Shown: positions 32,958 through 44,544, counted from the first letter of the stretch. The stretch is 64,000 nt of DNA from Eucommia ulmoides (GCA_016647705.1 CM028330.1:49044897-49108896); one strand, 5' to 3'. Program-made: numbers and translations. The notes: generated by a model not told the origin, from the sequence alone.

Positions 32958-33153
32958 TTTTTAAATATCCTTCAGGCCGGGCTGGGCCGGCCCTAAAATT
33001 TTTTAATCTTGCCCAAGCCTGGCCCTAATTTTGATCGGGCCCTAATACCTAGGCCCTGGCCCGGCCCGTGGGCTTAAACTCTAAGCCCAAGCCCTAAAAA
33101 AATAGGGCCGGGCCGTTCGGGCTGGGCGGGCCCCCAAGCCCATGACCATCCCT
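32560..33153. mobile_element. hAT-type MITE with GGGCCGGGCC-rich arms
   Basis: 594 bp flanked by a perfect 8-bp duplication AGTAAACA (32552-32559 and 33154-33161), the hAT length. The right end read inward is AGGGATGGTCATGGGC; the left end CTATGAAAGGTCATGGGC is a diverged partner. Both arms are packed with GGCCCGGCC-type phrases while the centre is A/T-rich with an (AT)n run (32910-32952). No coding. Confidence 0.88.
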
Positions 33154-33289
33154 AGTAAACACCTTTAAATTAATATTTCTAATTCAACAATAAATTCTAT
33201 TGCCCAAGGCTAACACGACACTTATCAAGGCTTATTTAATTTATTATTGGTAAGTTGTATTAATCAAACGGTACATAAAATGTTAGTAT

Positions 33290-33640
33290 GTTCAATTTGG
33301 AACTTGTAGGGACCAAAGTGAAGTAATGGTAACAATACATGGGTGCAAAGTGTCAAACCACCAAAAATATACTATCACAAAAAGCTTTTAATCTTGTCCA
33401 ATTCTCTTGAAAAAAAAATCTTAGAATTTCAGGTGGCAGTAGAGAAGTAAAACAACCTCAAACAAGTGTGTAGCTACATAGTAGTACAGTCCAGTGTTTA
33501 AGACACTGTCGCACGAAGCGGTTGCATGCGTGACAAAGAGCTAAACACAATAATTTAAGTTCAAGGATTCAAGAAAATATTCAGATTTTTGAACATAATA
33601 CTACCTAGATTTTTTTATTTTTTATTTTTGTGAGCTAACA
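33290..33640. repeat. Unidentified repeat inside the non-autonomous element
   Basis: It starts near GGGACCAAAGTGAAGTAATGG and shares about 100-170 bases of ordered phrases with 23925-24094. It has no counterpart in the plus-strand relative. Past it, around 33640-33890, a piece of LTR sequence is duplicated before the main 5' LTR. Confidence 0.5.
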
Positions 33641-34196
33641 CTCAGCAGAACTCCAACTCCTCTAATATGTGCATTTAATTAATGCGACAAATAAAACATA
33701 TAAACATGATTTTCACATAATCACAATTATTTCATAAAACGTAAAAGTTAAAATTCAATAATAATAACAACATAAATCTCACAATAAAAAAATTAAATAC
33801 ATATATTAAAAGAGTTAGAAATTCTACTTGAAATTCGAAACTGAAATCTGAACCGGAATATATTTCTCACTCAAACGCCGTATAACTCCAACCCCTCCAA
33901 TACGTGCATTTAATTAATGCGATAAATAAAACACATAAACATGATTTTCACATAATTACAATTATTTCATAAAACTTAAAAGTTAAAATTCAACAACAAT
34001 AACAACATAAATATCACAATAGAAAAATTAAATACATATATTAAAAGAGTTATAAATTCTACTTGAAATCCGAAACCGAAATCTGAACCGGAATATATTT
34101 TTCACTCAAACACCATAGTAGTTTCATATATATGCATAAATAAATAAAAATGGCTAATAATCATAATTTTTCCATTTCAAAGCTACTAAACCACTC

Positions 34197-34200
<4 letters not shown>

Positions 34201-34252
<52 letters not shown>
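34201..34252. repeat. (TTA)n microsatellite
   Basis: About 17 TTA/ATT units within the 5' LTR; a shorter run lies at the same place in the 3' LTR (30357-30385). Confidence 0.95.
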
Positions 34253-34595
34253 ACATTACACGTGTTCATGCATGCAAACTATATATATATATGGTTTGAG
34301 TTAATTTTTTATTTGAGAAGGAATCAATTCAATCCACAATTTTATTTATTTATTTATTTAAACAATGTCTCCTTTTAAATAAAGAAAATATTGATTATAC
34401 TCCAAAACTCTTAAAGGTATATTTTAAATAACACATTGGTCCCAAAACTTCTAAAATCAATTTAAAATAAACATTTAACTCTCAAAAGTTATCAAATATT
34501 ATTTATTCCATAAATTCACAAAACAGTCCAAAAAATATTAAACTTTTATATAAAATAATATTTTCAAAAAAAATATAAATTTTTGGGGTATTACA

Positions 34596-35146
34596 TGATA
34601 AGGGATAATTTTTCTCTATTGATCCTATCCTTTAGAGAGAGCATGGTGACTAGAATGGGCTAAGAATTCAGGCCCAAGAATAGTTCCTACCTAGGCAGAT
34701 AGAAGGAAGTTGGGCGAATGCCCAACGTAGGAGGCACATTGACTAATTCAGATGAGCCCAGTGAAAAGATCCACGGATTAATTTGGGCAGGCTTAATGAA
34801 AAGGCCTATTGTCCAGTTTGGGCAAGGCAATAATCCAATGCAGTGATCCAACCAATGGAAAGTCAAAGAATACGACCAAATCAAACCCATGTTCTCACTA
34901 CATACACTAAGCTCGGAGAGAACTACCCATAACCGAGTGAGGGGGTAGTAGGGACGCCATGTCTTTGAAATCAATGACCACTATCTGACTACCTAAGGTT
35001 TGAGTATAAAAGGAAAATGTATTAAATTATTTGTTTACGCATTGCTTTGTTTATACCAAAAACATATTAACTTATTTTCACGCCGAAGGTTCTTTGGCTG
35101 ACACCATACCTATGCCACTCTTAGCATTTTCAGTTTTGCAGGTTCA
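34596..35146 (+). repeat. 3' LTR of the plus-strand Tat-like element (main part)
   Basis: It starts TGATAAGGGATAATTTTT, has a TATA-like GAGTATAAAAGG near 35006, U5 wording CGAAGGTTCTTTGGCTGA near 35083, and ends near TTTTGCAGGTTCA. The U5 resembles that of the minus Tat LTR at 13262-13762. The right end lies in Mutator-like transposase sequence. Confidence 0.6.
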
Positions 35147-35310
35147 ATGAAGATTTGTGGCAACATTAAACGCTTCCTTATAAAATCTCAACTTGTCGTA
35201 TCCACTATGATAAGCTTCAAATACATTTTTCTTAATCCTCCATGTATCGTGGTAATTAATATCCAACTCATATTTATTTTTAAATTCTTTAACGATATTA
35301 ATGGGACACT
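35147..35310 (-). pseudogene. Mutator-like transposase remnant, downstream piece
   Basis: The minus strand encodes INIVKEFKNKYELDINYHDT then WRIKKNVFEAY, like the (D/N)I...YGVxISYxKAWRAKxxA block of plant Mutator (MULE) transposases, N-terminal to the catalytic domain. The frame continues directly from 55197 across the ACACT target duplication of the inserted element. It then stops at the Tat-like LTR near 35146, so the catalytic core is missing. Confidence 0.7.
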
Positions 35311-35999
35311 TGTAATACCCCAAAAATTTATATTTTTGAAAATATTATTTTATGTAAGTCTAATATTTTTTGGGACTGTTTTGTAAATTTATGATATAAA
35401 TATATATATTTGATAATTTTGGGATGAAATGTTCATTTTAAATCAACGTTTAAAAGTTTTTGGACTATTTTCTATACTTTTAAGAATTTTGGAATATAAT
35501 TAATATTTATCTATTTTAAGGGGAGACATTATGTAAATAGATAAATAAATTAGTGATCAAAATCATTTCTTTCCTATGGAAAGAAACAAAATTTGACCTT
35601 ATGTTTATACACTACAACAAAAACTGCCTATAAGGGCACCTCCGTTGGGACACTATATGGATTGTGCTCTATAAATGTGCTTTTCGGGGCACAAAATTGA
35701 AAGTGTCGCATAAAAGTAAATTTGTTGGGACACTATATGTTATTGTGCCCTATAAATGTATTTTTTGGGACACTATATGTATTGTGTCCTATAATCAAAT
35801 ATTTAAAGGATATAAAGTAGTGCCCCAATAACATTTAATTAGTAATTCAATACATTAATATCCATATATAATATAAAAGGACATAAAATAGTTCCCTAAA
35901 AACATAAATTATATCAGGGCATAATTTTGTGTCCTATTATAATTTAATTACATATATTAAAATAAATTAATTGATATTTGCGCAACTTAACCCCCCCCC

Positions 36000-37290
36000 C
36001 AAAAAAAAAAGGGGTGCCCTCTCTCCTGCTCACACATTTGGTGAAAAAAAAAAAAAACAGTCATTTGGGTTTTGGTTTTCCCCCCCACACCTACAGTCTT
36101 ACTCTAACTCTCTTAGTCTTGATACCCACCCCTAAACCCTTTCGTTTTTCTCATTTTCCTTTTCATCGCTCTATCGCCGATAAAATTACCTTAGACATCT
36201 CAGCCCTCTCTCTCGATCTTAGCCCTCATTGTTAGTGGTGGGGTTTGTTTCATCTCCTCATCACTCTTCTTCCTATCGTCACCAGTGGGAGTCCTATCAA
36301 TTTGCGCAACATAGGCTCGGGGCTTGTCACGTTTCAAAAATAGTCTCAGATTAAGGATTTGAATTGGAATGGTTGTTGAAGGTCATCGGTGGTCGACGAT
36401 GTTCATCAGTGGTCAGCGATGGTCATCGATGGCCAAATCGAGTTGGCGAAATCATTCAGGTATTATATTTCTTCTTCTTATTCTTCTTGTCCGAAACCCT
36501 AATCTCATTTCTCTTAAAATTGATTTATGATTCTAATTTGGGATAAATTAACTTCCAATCGGATCTGATTTGGCTAAATCTAATCTCGATTTCTCTGTTT
36601 TTAACATATTCTCATTCCATCACAGGTATATACATATCTCCATCGCAGGTACACACGATTCTTTCATTCTCTTAATCACTTCATCTCCTCTTCTTTGTTT
36701 GTTGTCGAGATCTTGAAATTTGTGTATTTCTGTGCAATTGAGAGATGTATCCCTGTTATTCCTATTATTATTTATTTTCCTGCAATTTTTTGGTGTGAAT
36801 TCTTGGGAGATAACCTCTGAGATTGAGTTTTAAATCTCAGTATTTGCTTGATCTGTTTTTTTTTTTTTTTTTGTTGATAAATTACACAAGGTTAAATGAT
36901 TTATTTGCTTTTGTTGGTCAAGTATTTCTGATCAAGGGGGAAAATGTAGTTTGCTTTTAATTGAGTTCTTTCAGTTGTTGTTGGTGCTTTAGTCACTAGT
37001 GAGAAGGTTGATGACTTGGGGTAGGGCCTATAAAGAAATATATAGTTTGAAATGAAAACATTCTACAAACTGAGGTTAGTGCAATAATTCTTAGAAGGGC
37101 ATAAACTCTGCTGAGAATATTCCCGAATTTGTGTAGCTTGCATAATAATATTAAAGAGACTTAATACTTCATTTTTGAACTTCAGGATTGTTCTTCAACT
37201 AATACTAGTATATATGAGTTGCAATATGAATAAGTTGGAGAAGTACAGGTTGTATCATAACTTACATTGATTTATAAAATGATTTGATGA
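36000..37290. other. Gene-like interior of the CACTA element
   Basis: CT-rich leader-like sequence with CCTAAACCC and AAACCCTAA phrases, a cluster of short GGTCATCGGTGG-like repeats (36378-36430), then AT-rich intron-like DNA. Short frames of 60-85 residues occur but match nothing I recognise. It may be captured host 5' gene sequence; this is inference. Confidence 0.35.
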
Positions 37291-37303
37291 ATTGTAGGGT
37301 TCA

Positions 37304-39016
37304 TGGTAGTGCGTAAAATACGCCGCTACTTACACTCGTAAGTATACGAGGTCTAAGTTTTAGTATAGTGTGATCATTAAGATCGGGTTATCGTATCCAC
37401 AGAGATTGGTGTCGTTACTATCGAATACCGCGTTTGTCGTGACCTAAGTTTATCTAGGCGAAAAATAAATGTAATTAATTAATTAAACTAATACTAATAT
37501 AACCTAAATTAACTACACTAATATGCTAATATGTTTTAGGGTGAAGAATCGCCTAGGAATTAACGTGTTTACAAATACGTGTTCGATCTCGATTTACTTA
37601 CGTTTACGGTGTTCGACCTATTTGACAACCTCGGTACGTAAACTCCACCGCCATCTCTCCCGAGTGTAAGACGGGGGAATACATGACTTCGAGCCAACGA
37701 AGAAATCCCCCTCAACGTCTTAATGACCCTAGGTCAAATGAGTCTCGCCCAGCTTCATTGATTGCACACAGTCCAACTCCCTCCCGGGTTATTGGATCGT
37801 CGCGTTGTATTTACCCTATCAACAATCTCCGTTCTAAAACTCTCTCGTCACCTCTTCCGAGTGTAAAACGAGGGATATAACGCAACTTTGAGTCAATGAA
37901 AAAGTCCCCCTCAACGTCTTAACGACCCTAGGTAGTGTGTGTCTTACCCAACGTCATCGATTGTCCACGATTCAAACCCCGACCGGGTTATAGAATCGTG
38001 GTTTTTGTTTAGCTTAATCCGAATCCGGGGTTTGTCAAAACCCGTATTCTACATTTATCAATCCAAGCATAATAAACAAACAATATGATAAATACAATCA
38101 AACTACGAAGAACAAACATAAACGCAACACCGAAATCATCCAAACAATGTATTTACAAATATAGTGTTAATCCCTACTACAATCCATATTTAACTCGTGG
38201 CTATAGCTGTATAAACATGAAAGAACGAGCTAAACATACTCACGTGATCCTAAGATAAAGAAATAAAGAAAAACAATCGAAGAACTTATCCTCGTCCGAA
38301 GAGAATCCGCTAAGAACGCTCTACGATCGATTCAACATCTTCTCCACTTCGGGATGTGAGCTCCACACCTAAAACTCCTAACTATACCCTTAGATATAGC
38401 CTAAAGGGCTCAAAAATCCATGGGAGAAAGAGAGTCACCGGCCAAGGGGAAGGAGAGGGGATATTTATAGCAAAAATATCCTAAAAATATCTCAAGACTG
38501 TGCAGGGCAAATCCGCCTAGGCGGTGGAAATTGCGCCTAGGTGGAGTTAGGTCTGTTCGGTCTGATCACCTAAGCGGTGAAGTAGGCGATGGACTGGGAG
38601 AACATTCTGTTGGATTTTCGCCTAGACGAAGAAAACTTCGCCTAGGCGAGCGACTGTCAGTAGCCCATCTGCGTCCTCTATTGGATTTCCGCCTAGGCGA
38701 TAGAATCTTCGCCTAGGCGGTCGTCCGTTAGTAACATTTTTCTCTTCTCAGCATCTTCACCGCTTAGGCGGTGGTCTGGACGCCTAAGCGGTGGGCCTGT
38801 TTTATCTTTATCCTCCGAGCTTGTTTATCCACCGTAACTTCGAACCGCTTCGGTTCGATCTCATCGTTTTAGCTCCAATTTCCTATCTTTTTGCCCCACA
38901 CACCTGATTTATACAAAAAGTATGAAAACTAATTAAAACATAATAAAATAATATATAAACATATTCAAAAACTAACAAATTCCGATTGGAAATAGATAGG
39001 TTTTTCACACCTATCA
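37304..39016 (+). mobile_element. Solo-LTR-like TG...CA element, copy 1
   Basis: It starts TGGTAGTGCGTAAAATACGC, ends TTTTTCACACCTATCA, and has near-perfect flanks GTTCA/ATTCA (4 of 5). 1,713 bp, no coding. Landmarks shared with copies 2 and 3: AAGTTTTAGTATAGTG, GTTATCGTATCCACAGAG, CCTAAGTTTATCTAGGCGA and CTCCCGGGTTATTGGATCG. It has an internal ~200-bp duplication (unit at 37707 and again at 37906) and an array of CGCCTAGGCG palindromes at 38505-38800. TG/CA ends and 5-bp target duplications point to a solo LTR of an unplaced family. Confidence 0.75.
38505..38800. repeat. Array of CGCCTAGGCG-type palindromes
   Basis: About ten occurrences of CCGCCTAGGCGG, TTCGCCTAGGCGA, ACCGCTTAGGCGGT or ACGCCTAAGCGGT, in irregular spacing over 300 bp, many fully self-complementary. 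Copies 2 and 3 of the element have different palindromes at the same place (CCGCNGCGG types). Confidence 0.85.
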
Positions 39017-39367
39017 ATTCAACCTCTGTGGCTCTCTATAGAATGTTTCAGGTTTGCGATTTGGTCTATTTCAGCTACTACTGTTATTTGGTTGGCTCTA
39101 TTTTAGTTCCGATTTGTGTTGCCTATATTGGGTTATATTGGGTTGGCTCTAATTTGCTCTATTTTTTTTTTCCTATATTGGGTTTGTTGTAATTTCTCTT
39201 CATGTATATGTATTTTTTTTTTTTTTGTTAACTTAATCAAGTATTTGCCTTTAAATTATTTTGGTAGGAAGCTGCTTTGAAGGAAACTTCCCATACATTC
39301 AACAGCAATACCTATGTAAATGTATGTCATTTGAGTTTGAAATATCAATGTATTTGATTTCTACTAC

Positions 39368-39476
39368 GGTAGTGTTTGGTTGTAAGAGAATGAAGCATTG
39401 GAATTGAATTTTTTGAGTTTTTTGTATGTGTTCATTTTCTGATTTTGAGGCTTTAATCCATTAAAACCAAACCGCC
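39368..39476 (+). mobile_element. Tourist-like MITE, copy a
   Basis: 109 bp with ends GGTAGTGTTTGGTTGTAAG and, read inward from the right, GGCGGTTTGGTTTTAATGG. TTA follows on the right; the left flank TAC is not a match. It resembles the reverse complement of copy b. Confidence 0.6.
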
Positions 39477-39891
39477 TTAACCATTTTTCATTTTCTTTCA
39501 TTCATCTTCATTTTTTTTTGGATCTTCATTTCCATTGTATTGATAATTTCATTTTCTTTGTCGCTTTTTTAGGTTTCCGATAAAGGAATGAGTCCTGCTT
39601 ATTTACATAAATTTTCGGGATCGTCCAAAATAGGTAACTCCATTTTTCCCAATACAAACAAAAAATTGAAGTTGAGTACACTCAAGCTTTTGGTCTGAAT
39701 AGATCAAAAGTTGCCTTAATCTCAATGTTTTGCAGGCGAATCAAAAGATGTTAGACTAATTTTTAGATGCTTTGGTTGACAGACGATAGAAGTGAGACAT
39801 CTTTAAGACTTCTTATATAGAATTTTGTCAAGCTCTTTCTCTGCTCCAATGTGAGTTGGTTTTCAGTTTATTATGGTTTTGGAAACAATTA

Positions 39892-40005
39892 GGCCGTGTT
39901 TGGTTTCACGGAATTGGAGTTTCGGATTTAGAAAGAACCCATGCAAAAGCTTGAAAAATTCAATGTGTTTATTTATGGTCCAATTCCTTACAACCAAACA
40001 CTGCC
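39892..40005 (-). mobile_element. Tourist-like MITE, copy b, inverted relative to copy a
   Basis: 114 bp with ends GGCCGTGTTTGGTTTCACGG and, read inward from the right, GGCAGTGTTTGGTTGTAAGG, and a perfect TTA duplication (39889-39891 and 40006-40008), the PIF/Harbinger length. No coding. Confidence 0.75.
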
Positions 40006-40829
40006 TTAAATTAATTTTGGTGGATATGATATCCTTGTGATGGAGTAAAAGAAAAGAAGATAACTAGATAACCTTCATGGCCCTACGTATATCTTGCAGT
40101 TATATCTTACACTTTTTTGTTTTGTTTTGTGGAAAATGACGGAATTGACTTACTTTATGTTGGATCAGTCGAGAGAGGAGGCGGAGTATTGCATGGAAAA
40201 TGCATTTAACACATATTTAGTATGTATATTAGTTTTATACTTAAACCTTGTTTTTATATACAAATGGTGGCTTAAATATTGAAAGGAAGTAGTGACCCAT
40301 GACATGTATATTTTTGTGTATCTCTGGGGCTTTGCATTCTCTCTTTTTAATGCAAAAATTTGAGTTCTTTATATATTTTGTATTATGAGGAATGTTTAGT
40401 TTTTATTGTTTAGATTTAGAGTATTTTGATATTTTAAAATAATTTAAATACTTTTGGGCACACTAACAATTGTCTTTAAATGTTAGTTGTTTTTTACAAT
40501 TTTGCGACACATTCTTGTGTCTTAATAGAGATTTTTTCACAACACTTTGTAGTGCCCTGATATATATAATTTAAAAAATATAAAATACTATAGAGGTAAT
40601 ATATAGTGTCCTAATAACTATTTTATAGGACACTTATTAATTCCTTAACAACTTGAAACAAAAAGGGCAATATATAGTGCCCTTACAATCTATTGGGCGG
40701 CTTTTTATGGGACACCAATCCAATTGTCCCAAAAAGCCCAAGTGTCGCAATAGGAACTCTGTCGCGACACTTTTTCATGCCCTGATAGGCCAATTTTGTT
40801 GTAGTGATAATATGTGTGTGTGTGTGTGT

Positions 40830-41037
40830 TGGAATAATTGAATAACATAATTGAATAATTGATTCTTTAATTATTTGATTGATTGTTTGTATATAGGAAG
40901 TCAAATATACATATTAGAAAAATAGTTAATTGTCATTAGTTAGTTACCTTTTTTAGTTCCTAAGTTTTCCTATATGTAGTCTCATATTGTATGATTAATA
41001 AAATAATAAGATTGATTATTGTATTCAAGTTGGCATC
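40830..41037 (+). repeat. 5' LTR of the plus-strand Copia
   Basis: 208 bp; an insertion-like ATAACATAATTGA stretch near the start makes it longer than the 3' LTR. Followed by TGGCATCAGAGCC at 41041-41053, the primer site for initiator methionine tRNA. Confidence 0.9.
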
Positions 41038-41059
41038 AGAGCCTAATCTAAACCCTAGC

Positions 41060-41460
41060 TAGTTACAGCAGCCGCCGGCCCTTTACAAGCCTTCGATGAC
41101 CGTCGCTGGCTCTCTATAGCCGCCAATGACCTTCGCCGGACTCCTACAATAGTCGATGAAACTTCGTCGATGCTTCTTACAGCCAGGCAACAACCGAAGG
41201 CCCTCCTACAGCCGACGACGAACTCCCTCTACAACCGACGAACACTCATGGCCCTCTACAACCAACAACGAAGCATCGTTGGTCATTTACAAGCCGTCAA
41301 TAGCACTCGTCGGTCCACTACAGCCACCGATGAACACTCGCGGCCCTCTACAACCGACGACAAAGCCTCATCAAACCTCCATAAGCTATCGATAGCACTA
41401 GTCGGAACCCTAACAGCCGACAACGACTTCGCGTTGGTCCGTTACAACCATCGATAGTCT
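41060..41460 (+). repeat. Degenerate repeats in the Copia leader
   Basis: About ten imperfect units such as CCCTCTACAACCGACGAACA and TACAGCCGCCGATGACC, roughly 35-40 bases each, GC-rich compared with the neighbourhood. Non-coding leader before gag. Confidence 0.65.
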
Positions 41461-41696
41461 CACCGGAACCCACCCAAATTAGCACATAAAATTGATCTTG
41501 CGAGGTTCATTCAAGTACAGCCTGGTTTTGCAAGGGTTACTCGTTTAAGTGCAGCCTAGTTTCGCGAGATTTGCTCGTTCAAGTGTAACAAAGTATCGCA
41601 TGATTACAGTTCAGGCCTTTATCTCGCAAGATTAGCTTGTTAAAGGTCCACCCGATGATTCTCAACCTTTGATGATATTTCCCCTGCCTTCACCAT

Positions 41697-43693
41697 GTCC
41701 GACGTTACCTCGGAATCCACCCCATGGTCCAGCCAACTTACTGAACCAAGAAATCTCATTTCCAAATCCCACTCCATCTAGATCACCTCTGTTTGACTGA
41801 ATAGAACCAATTTCTTGCGTTGGTCTCAATCGGTGTAAATGTATATTCGTGAAGGAGGACGGATGGGATATATAATCGGTGATACAAAATAGCCTGCCAT
41901 CACATATCTACTGCATACAAATTGGAACGCTGAAAACTCTATGGTTATAACATGGCTCGTGAACTCTATGGATGAAGAAATCAATTCTACCTACATGTGT
42001 GATAGGTATAATTTACCTATCTATTTCTAAACCGAACTTATTAGTTTTTGAGTATTTTATTTTGTTTTATTATGTTTTAATACGTTTTAATTCTTTTTGG
42101 TATAAATCAGGTGTGTAGGGTGAAAAGGCATGAAAACATATCATAAACGATCAAATCAGATCAAGAACGGTGGAAGAACGGTGAGAAAACAAGCATAAGG
42201 GCAAAATTCAGACCAGCAGCCCACCGTCGTGGTGTCCAGACCACCGCCACGATGGTCAATATGCAAAGAAGACCAATATGTTGCTGAATATCCACCACCG
42301 CAGCGGTGAAACAATAGAAAGGTCTTTGATCCCACCGCCGAGGCCATAACCAAACCGACTTACCCACCGCCGCAGCAGTCACTCTACACACATACTTTAG
42401 ATATTTATTTAGATATTTTGGCTCCCTATATCTTCCTCCTCTCCTCTAATTCATCCATTATAGAGATCCTAGGGTTAGAATAGGGTTGAGAGGTTTTTGG
42501 GGAATGCTCCACCAAATCCGAAGGAGAAGAACACGTTATGAAGAAGGAGAAACGATCTCGGAATGGTTTTAGCGCCAAATCTTCAGACTACGGCTAGTTT
42601 CTCTCATTTCTTTCTTTATTTATTAACTTCAAATTATGGTTTGAGCATATTTAGCTCATTTATCATTGTATATACAGTTATATCCGTTAACTAAACGGAT
42701 ATTGTCTAGGGATTACTATAACTTATAAATATGTGATTTTGAAATCAGTGTTTCGTTAATAGTTGTTCTTCGTTATTTGATTGTGTTTGTCATTTCTCCT
42801 TGTTTATTATGCTTGTTATGATATACTGAAAATACAAGGTTTGACACTCGGGAGAGGTAACCCCGAATTCAGACTAAGGTAAACACAACACGATGATCTA
42901 ATAACCCGGGAAGAAATTAGAAAGTGTGCAATCAATGACATTTGGGCAAGACTCATGTGACCTAGTGTCATTAAGATGTTGAGGGGACTTTTTTGTTGAC
43001 GGGAAGTCGCATATTCATTCATCTTACACTCGAGAGAGGTGGCGAGTGAGTTTACGATACAGAGATTGTCAGATAAGTCAAACATCGTTAACGTAAACTA
43101 AACGAGATCAAACACATTTACGTAAATGAAGTTAATCCCTAGATAATCTATTTCCTTAAACGTCTCAAAATATTAATAGAGTTTAATTAGATAAATTAGT
43201 ATTTTAGTATTAGTATATTATTAATTATAAATTTCATTTTTTATCGCCTAAATAAAATTAGGTTATGATACTTACGGTACTTAACAATATTCTCAACCAA
43301 TCCATGTGGAAACGATAACCCTTACCTTTCCCACTCTACTAAAACTTGACCCGTACATTTGCGTGAAAGTGGCGACGTGAAATTCCGCCACCAATGTGCT
43401 ATCGCACAGCAAAGGAACTTTGGGACAATGTCAGTCAGATGTACTCTAACCTGGGAAACCAATCTCAAAAATATGAGTTGACTTTAAAACTCTGTGATGT
43501 TTGTCAAGGCAAAAACGGTGTCACTATGTATTTCAATTCATTGAAGAGAATATGGCAAAATCAGGATATGTTCGATAATCATGAATGGCATTTAACTGAG
43601 GATTATAACCACTATAAAAAGTTGGTGGATGATAATCATGTCTTTAAGTTCCTTGTAGGGCTGAAACCGGAACTTGAAGAAGTTAGGGGATGA
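41697..43693 (+). pseudogene. Copia gag remnant, split by a TG...CA element
   Basis: The first part starts MSDVTSESTPWSS and includes VITWLVNSMDEEINSTYM. After the insertion at 42000-43393 it goes on as CYRTAKELWDNVSQMYSNLG and CQGKNGVTMYFNSLKRIW, typical of the Copia gag (UBN2-like) family. The host codons resume directly after the ATGTG duplication. Fossil. Confidence 0.85.
42000..43393 (-). mobile_element. Solo-LTR-like TG...CA element, copy 2 (reverse)
   Basis: 1,394 bp with perfect 5-bp duplications ATGTG (41995-41999 and 43394-43398). On the minus strand it starts TGGTGGCGGAATTTCACGTC and ends TAAATTATACCTATCA. It shares all landmarks of copy 1. Its palindrome region (about 42215-42375) has ACCACCGCCACGATGGT, CCACCGCAGCGGTG and CACCGCCGCAGC phrases. 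No coding. Confidence 0.85.
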
Positions 43694-44013
43694 ATCATTG
43701 GTCGTCAGCCTCTTCCCTCAATCAATGAGGTTTTCTCGGAGGTCCGAAGAAAGGAGACCCATCGAAACATTATGCTCAACAAGTCGCAAATTATCAATCC
43801 TATAGCTGCTCCAATTAACTACTCTGCTTTGGCTGCAGCCAATGCCAACTCCAACAAGTTTCAATGCCAAGTAGGAACGCCTTCGTATATGGTGTGACTA
43901 CTGCAACAAGCCCCGTCATACACGAGAAACATGTTGGAAAATCCATGGGAAACCAACAAATTTGAAGAGTAACAAGTCGGGAGAAAACTCTAACCGATCC
44001 TATCCTTCTACGC

Positions 44014-44496
44014 ATGAAGCTACAACCACTCCATTCAACAAAAGAACAGATTGATCAACTTCTGAAACTGTTGGCTGCCAATCTATCATTCGGTACTTCT
44101 AATGCTTCCTTAGCTCAAACAGGTAGCAACTCTAGAGCTTTTTCTTATTCCTTAAATTCAGTACCTTGGATTATTGATTCAGGTGCTTCTGATCATATGA
44201 TAAGTTTTTATCACATTTTCAATACCTATTCACCGTGTTCTGGTAATGAAAGAATTAGGATTGCAAACAGAAGTTTCTCACCCATTGCAAGAAAATGCCA
44301 AATAAAAATCTCAGATAGTATTAATCTAAAAACCATCATTCACGTTCCTAAAATTACTTTTAACCTTTTATCTATAAGTAAATTATTGCGAGATTCTAAC
44401 TGTCATGCTATATTCTCTGAATCTCAATGTTTATTTCAGGACCAGCACTCGGGAAAGACGATTGGCAGTGCTAGACTGGTGGATGGGCTTTATTAG
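44014..44496 (+). pseudogene. Copia protease region
   Basis: The 160-residue frame has WIIDSGASDHMISFYH, the Copia protease active site, then ISLKTI-like and HVPKITFNLLSISKLLRDSN, the usual end of the protease / start of the pre-integrase region. Fossil, fairly well kept. Confidence 0.85.
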
Positions 44497-44544
44497 TTCA
44501 ATGATAACTCCTTAAGGAATAAAACAACTCACGGCCCCAGTGGT

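Larger units (their letters stand above)
29746..34595 (-). mobile_element. Non-autonomous LTR element (LARD-like), minus strand
   Basis: It is flanked by perfect 5-bp duplications TGATA (29741-29745 and 34596-34600). On the minus strand it starts TGTAATACCCCAAAAATTTA and ends GGTCGTTACA. The 3' LTR is 29746-30733 with the polypurine-like AAGGGGTAGAT beside it; the 5' LTR is about 33640-34595. The interior has no recognisable gag or pol. It holds tandem arrays, a conserved stem-loop, a hAT MITE and an unidentified repeat. It is the same family as 35311-55191, in opposite orientation. Confidence 0.88.
13763..35146 (+). mobile_element. 3' half of a second Tat-like gypsy element (plus), with antisense frames
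   Basis: A polypurine-like TTTGGGGGCAAA (29729-29740) is followed by an LTR starting TGATAAGGGATAATTTTT, which continues past a nested element to about 35146. So the 3' end of a plus-strand Tat-like element lies here. Upstream of it, coiled-coil reading frames run on the minus strand from about 29330 to 14108. Some Tat elements are known to carry an extra frame, sometimes antisense, between integrase and the 3' LTR; this arrangement fits. The 5' half is not visible. Three LTR elements interrupt it. Fossil. Confidence 0.5.
35610..40806. mobile_element. Non-autonomous CACTA element
   Basis: The ends are CACTACAACAAAAACTGCC and, at the right read inward, CACTACAACAAAATTGGCC, with a perfect 3-bp duplication ATA (35607-35609 and 40807-40809). 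Subterminal repeats of the type GGGACACTATATG.ATTGTG lie near 35655, 35725 and 35765; diverged GTGCCCT / GTGTCGC phrases lie within 300 bp of the right end. No transposase is seen. The interior has gene-like stretches (36080-37290) with the telo-box AAACCCTAA near 36494, a solo-LTR-like insertion (37304-39016) and two Tourist-like MITEs. Confidence 0.93.

Noticed and set aside
38505-38800. CGCCTAGGCG palindromes considered as transcription-factor or restriction-type operator array
   Set aside because: Sequence differs between copies of the same element and spacing is irregular, so a single protein-binding motif is not supported.
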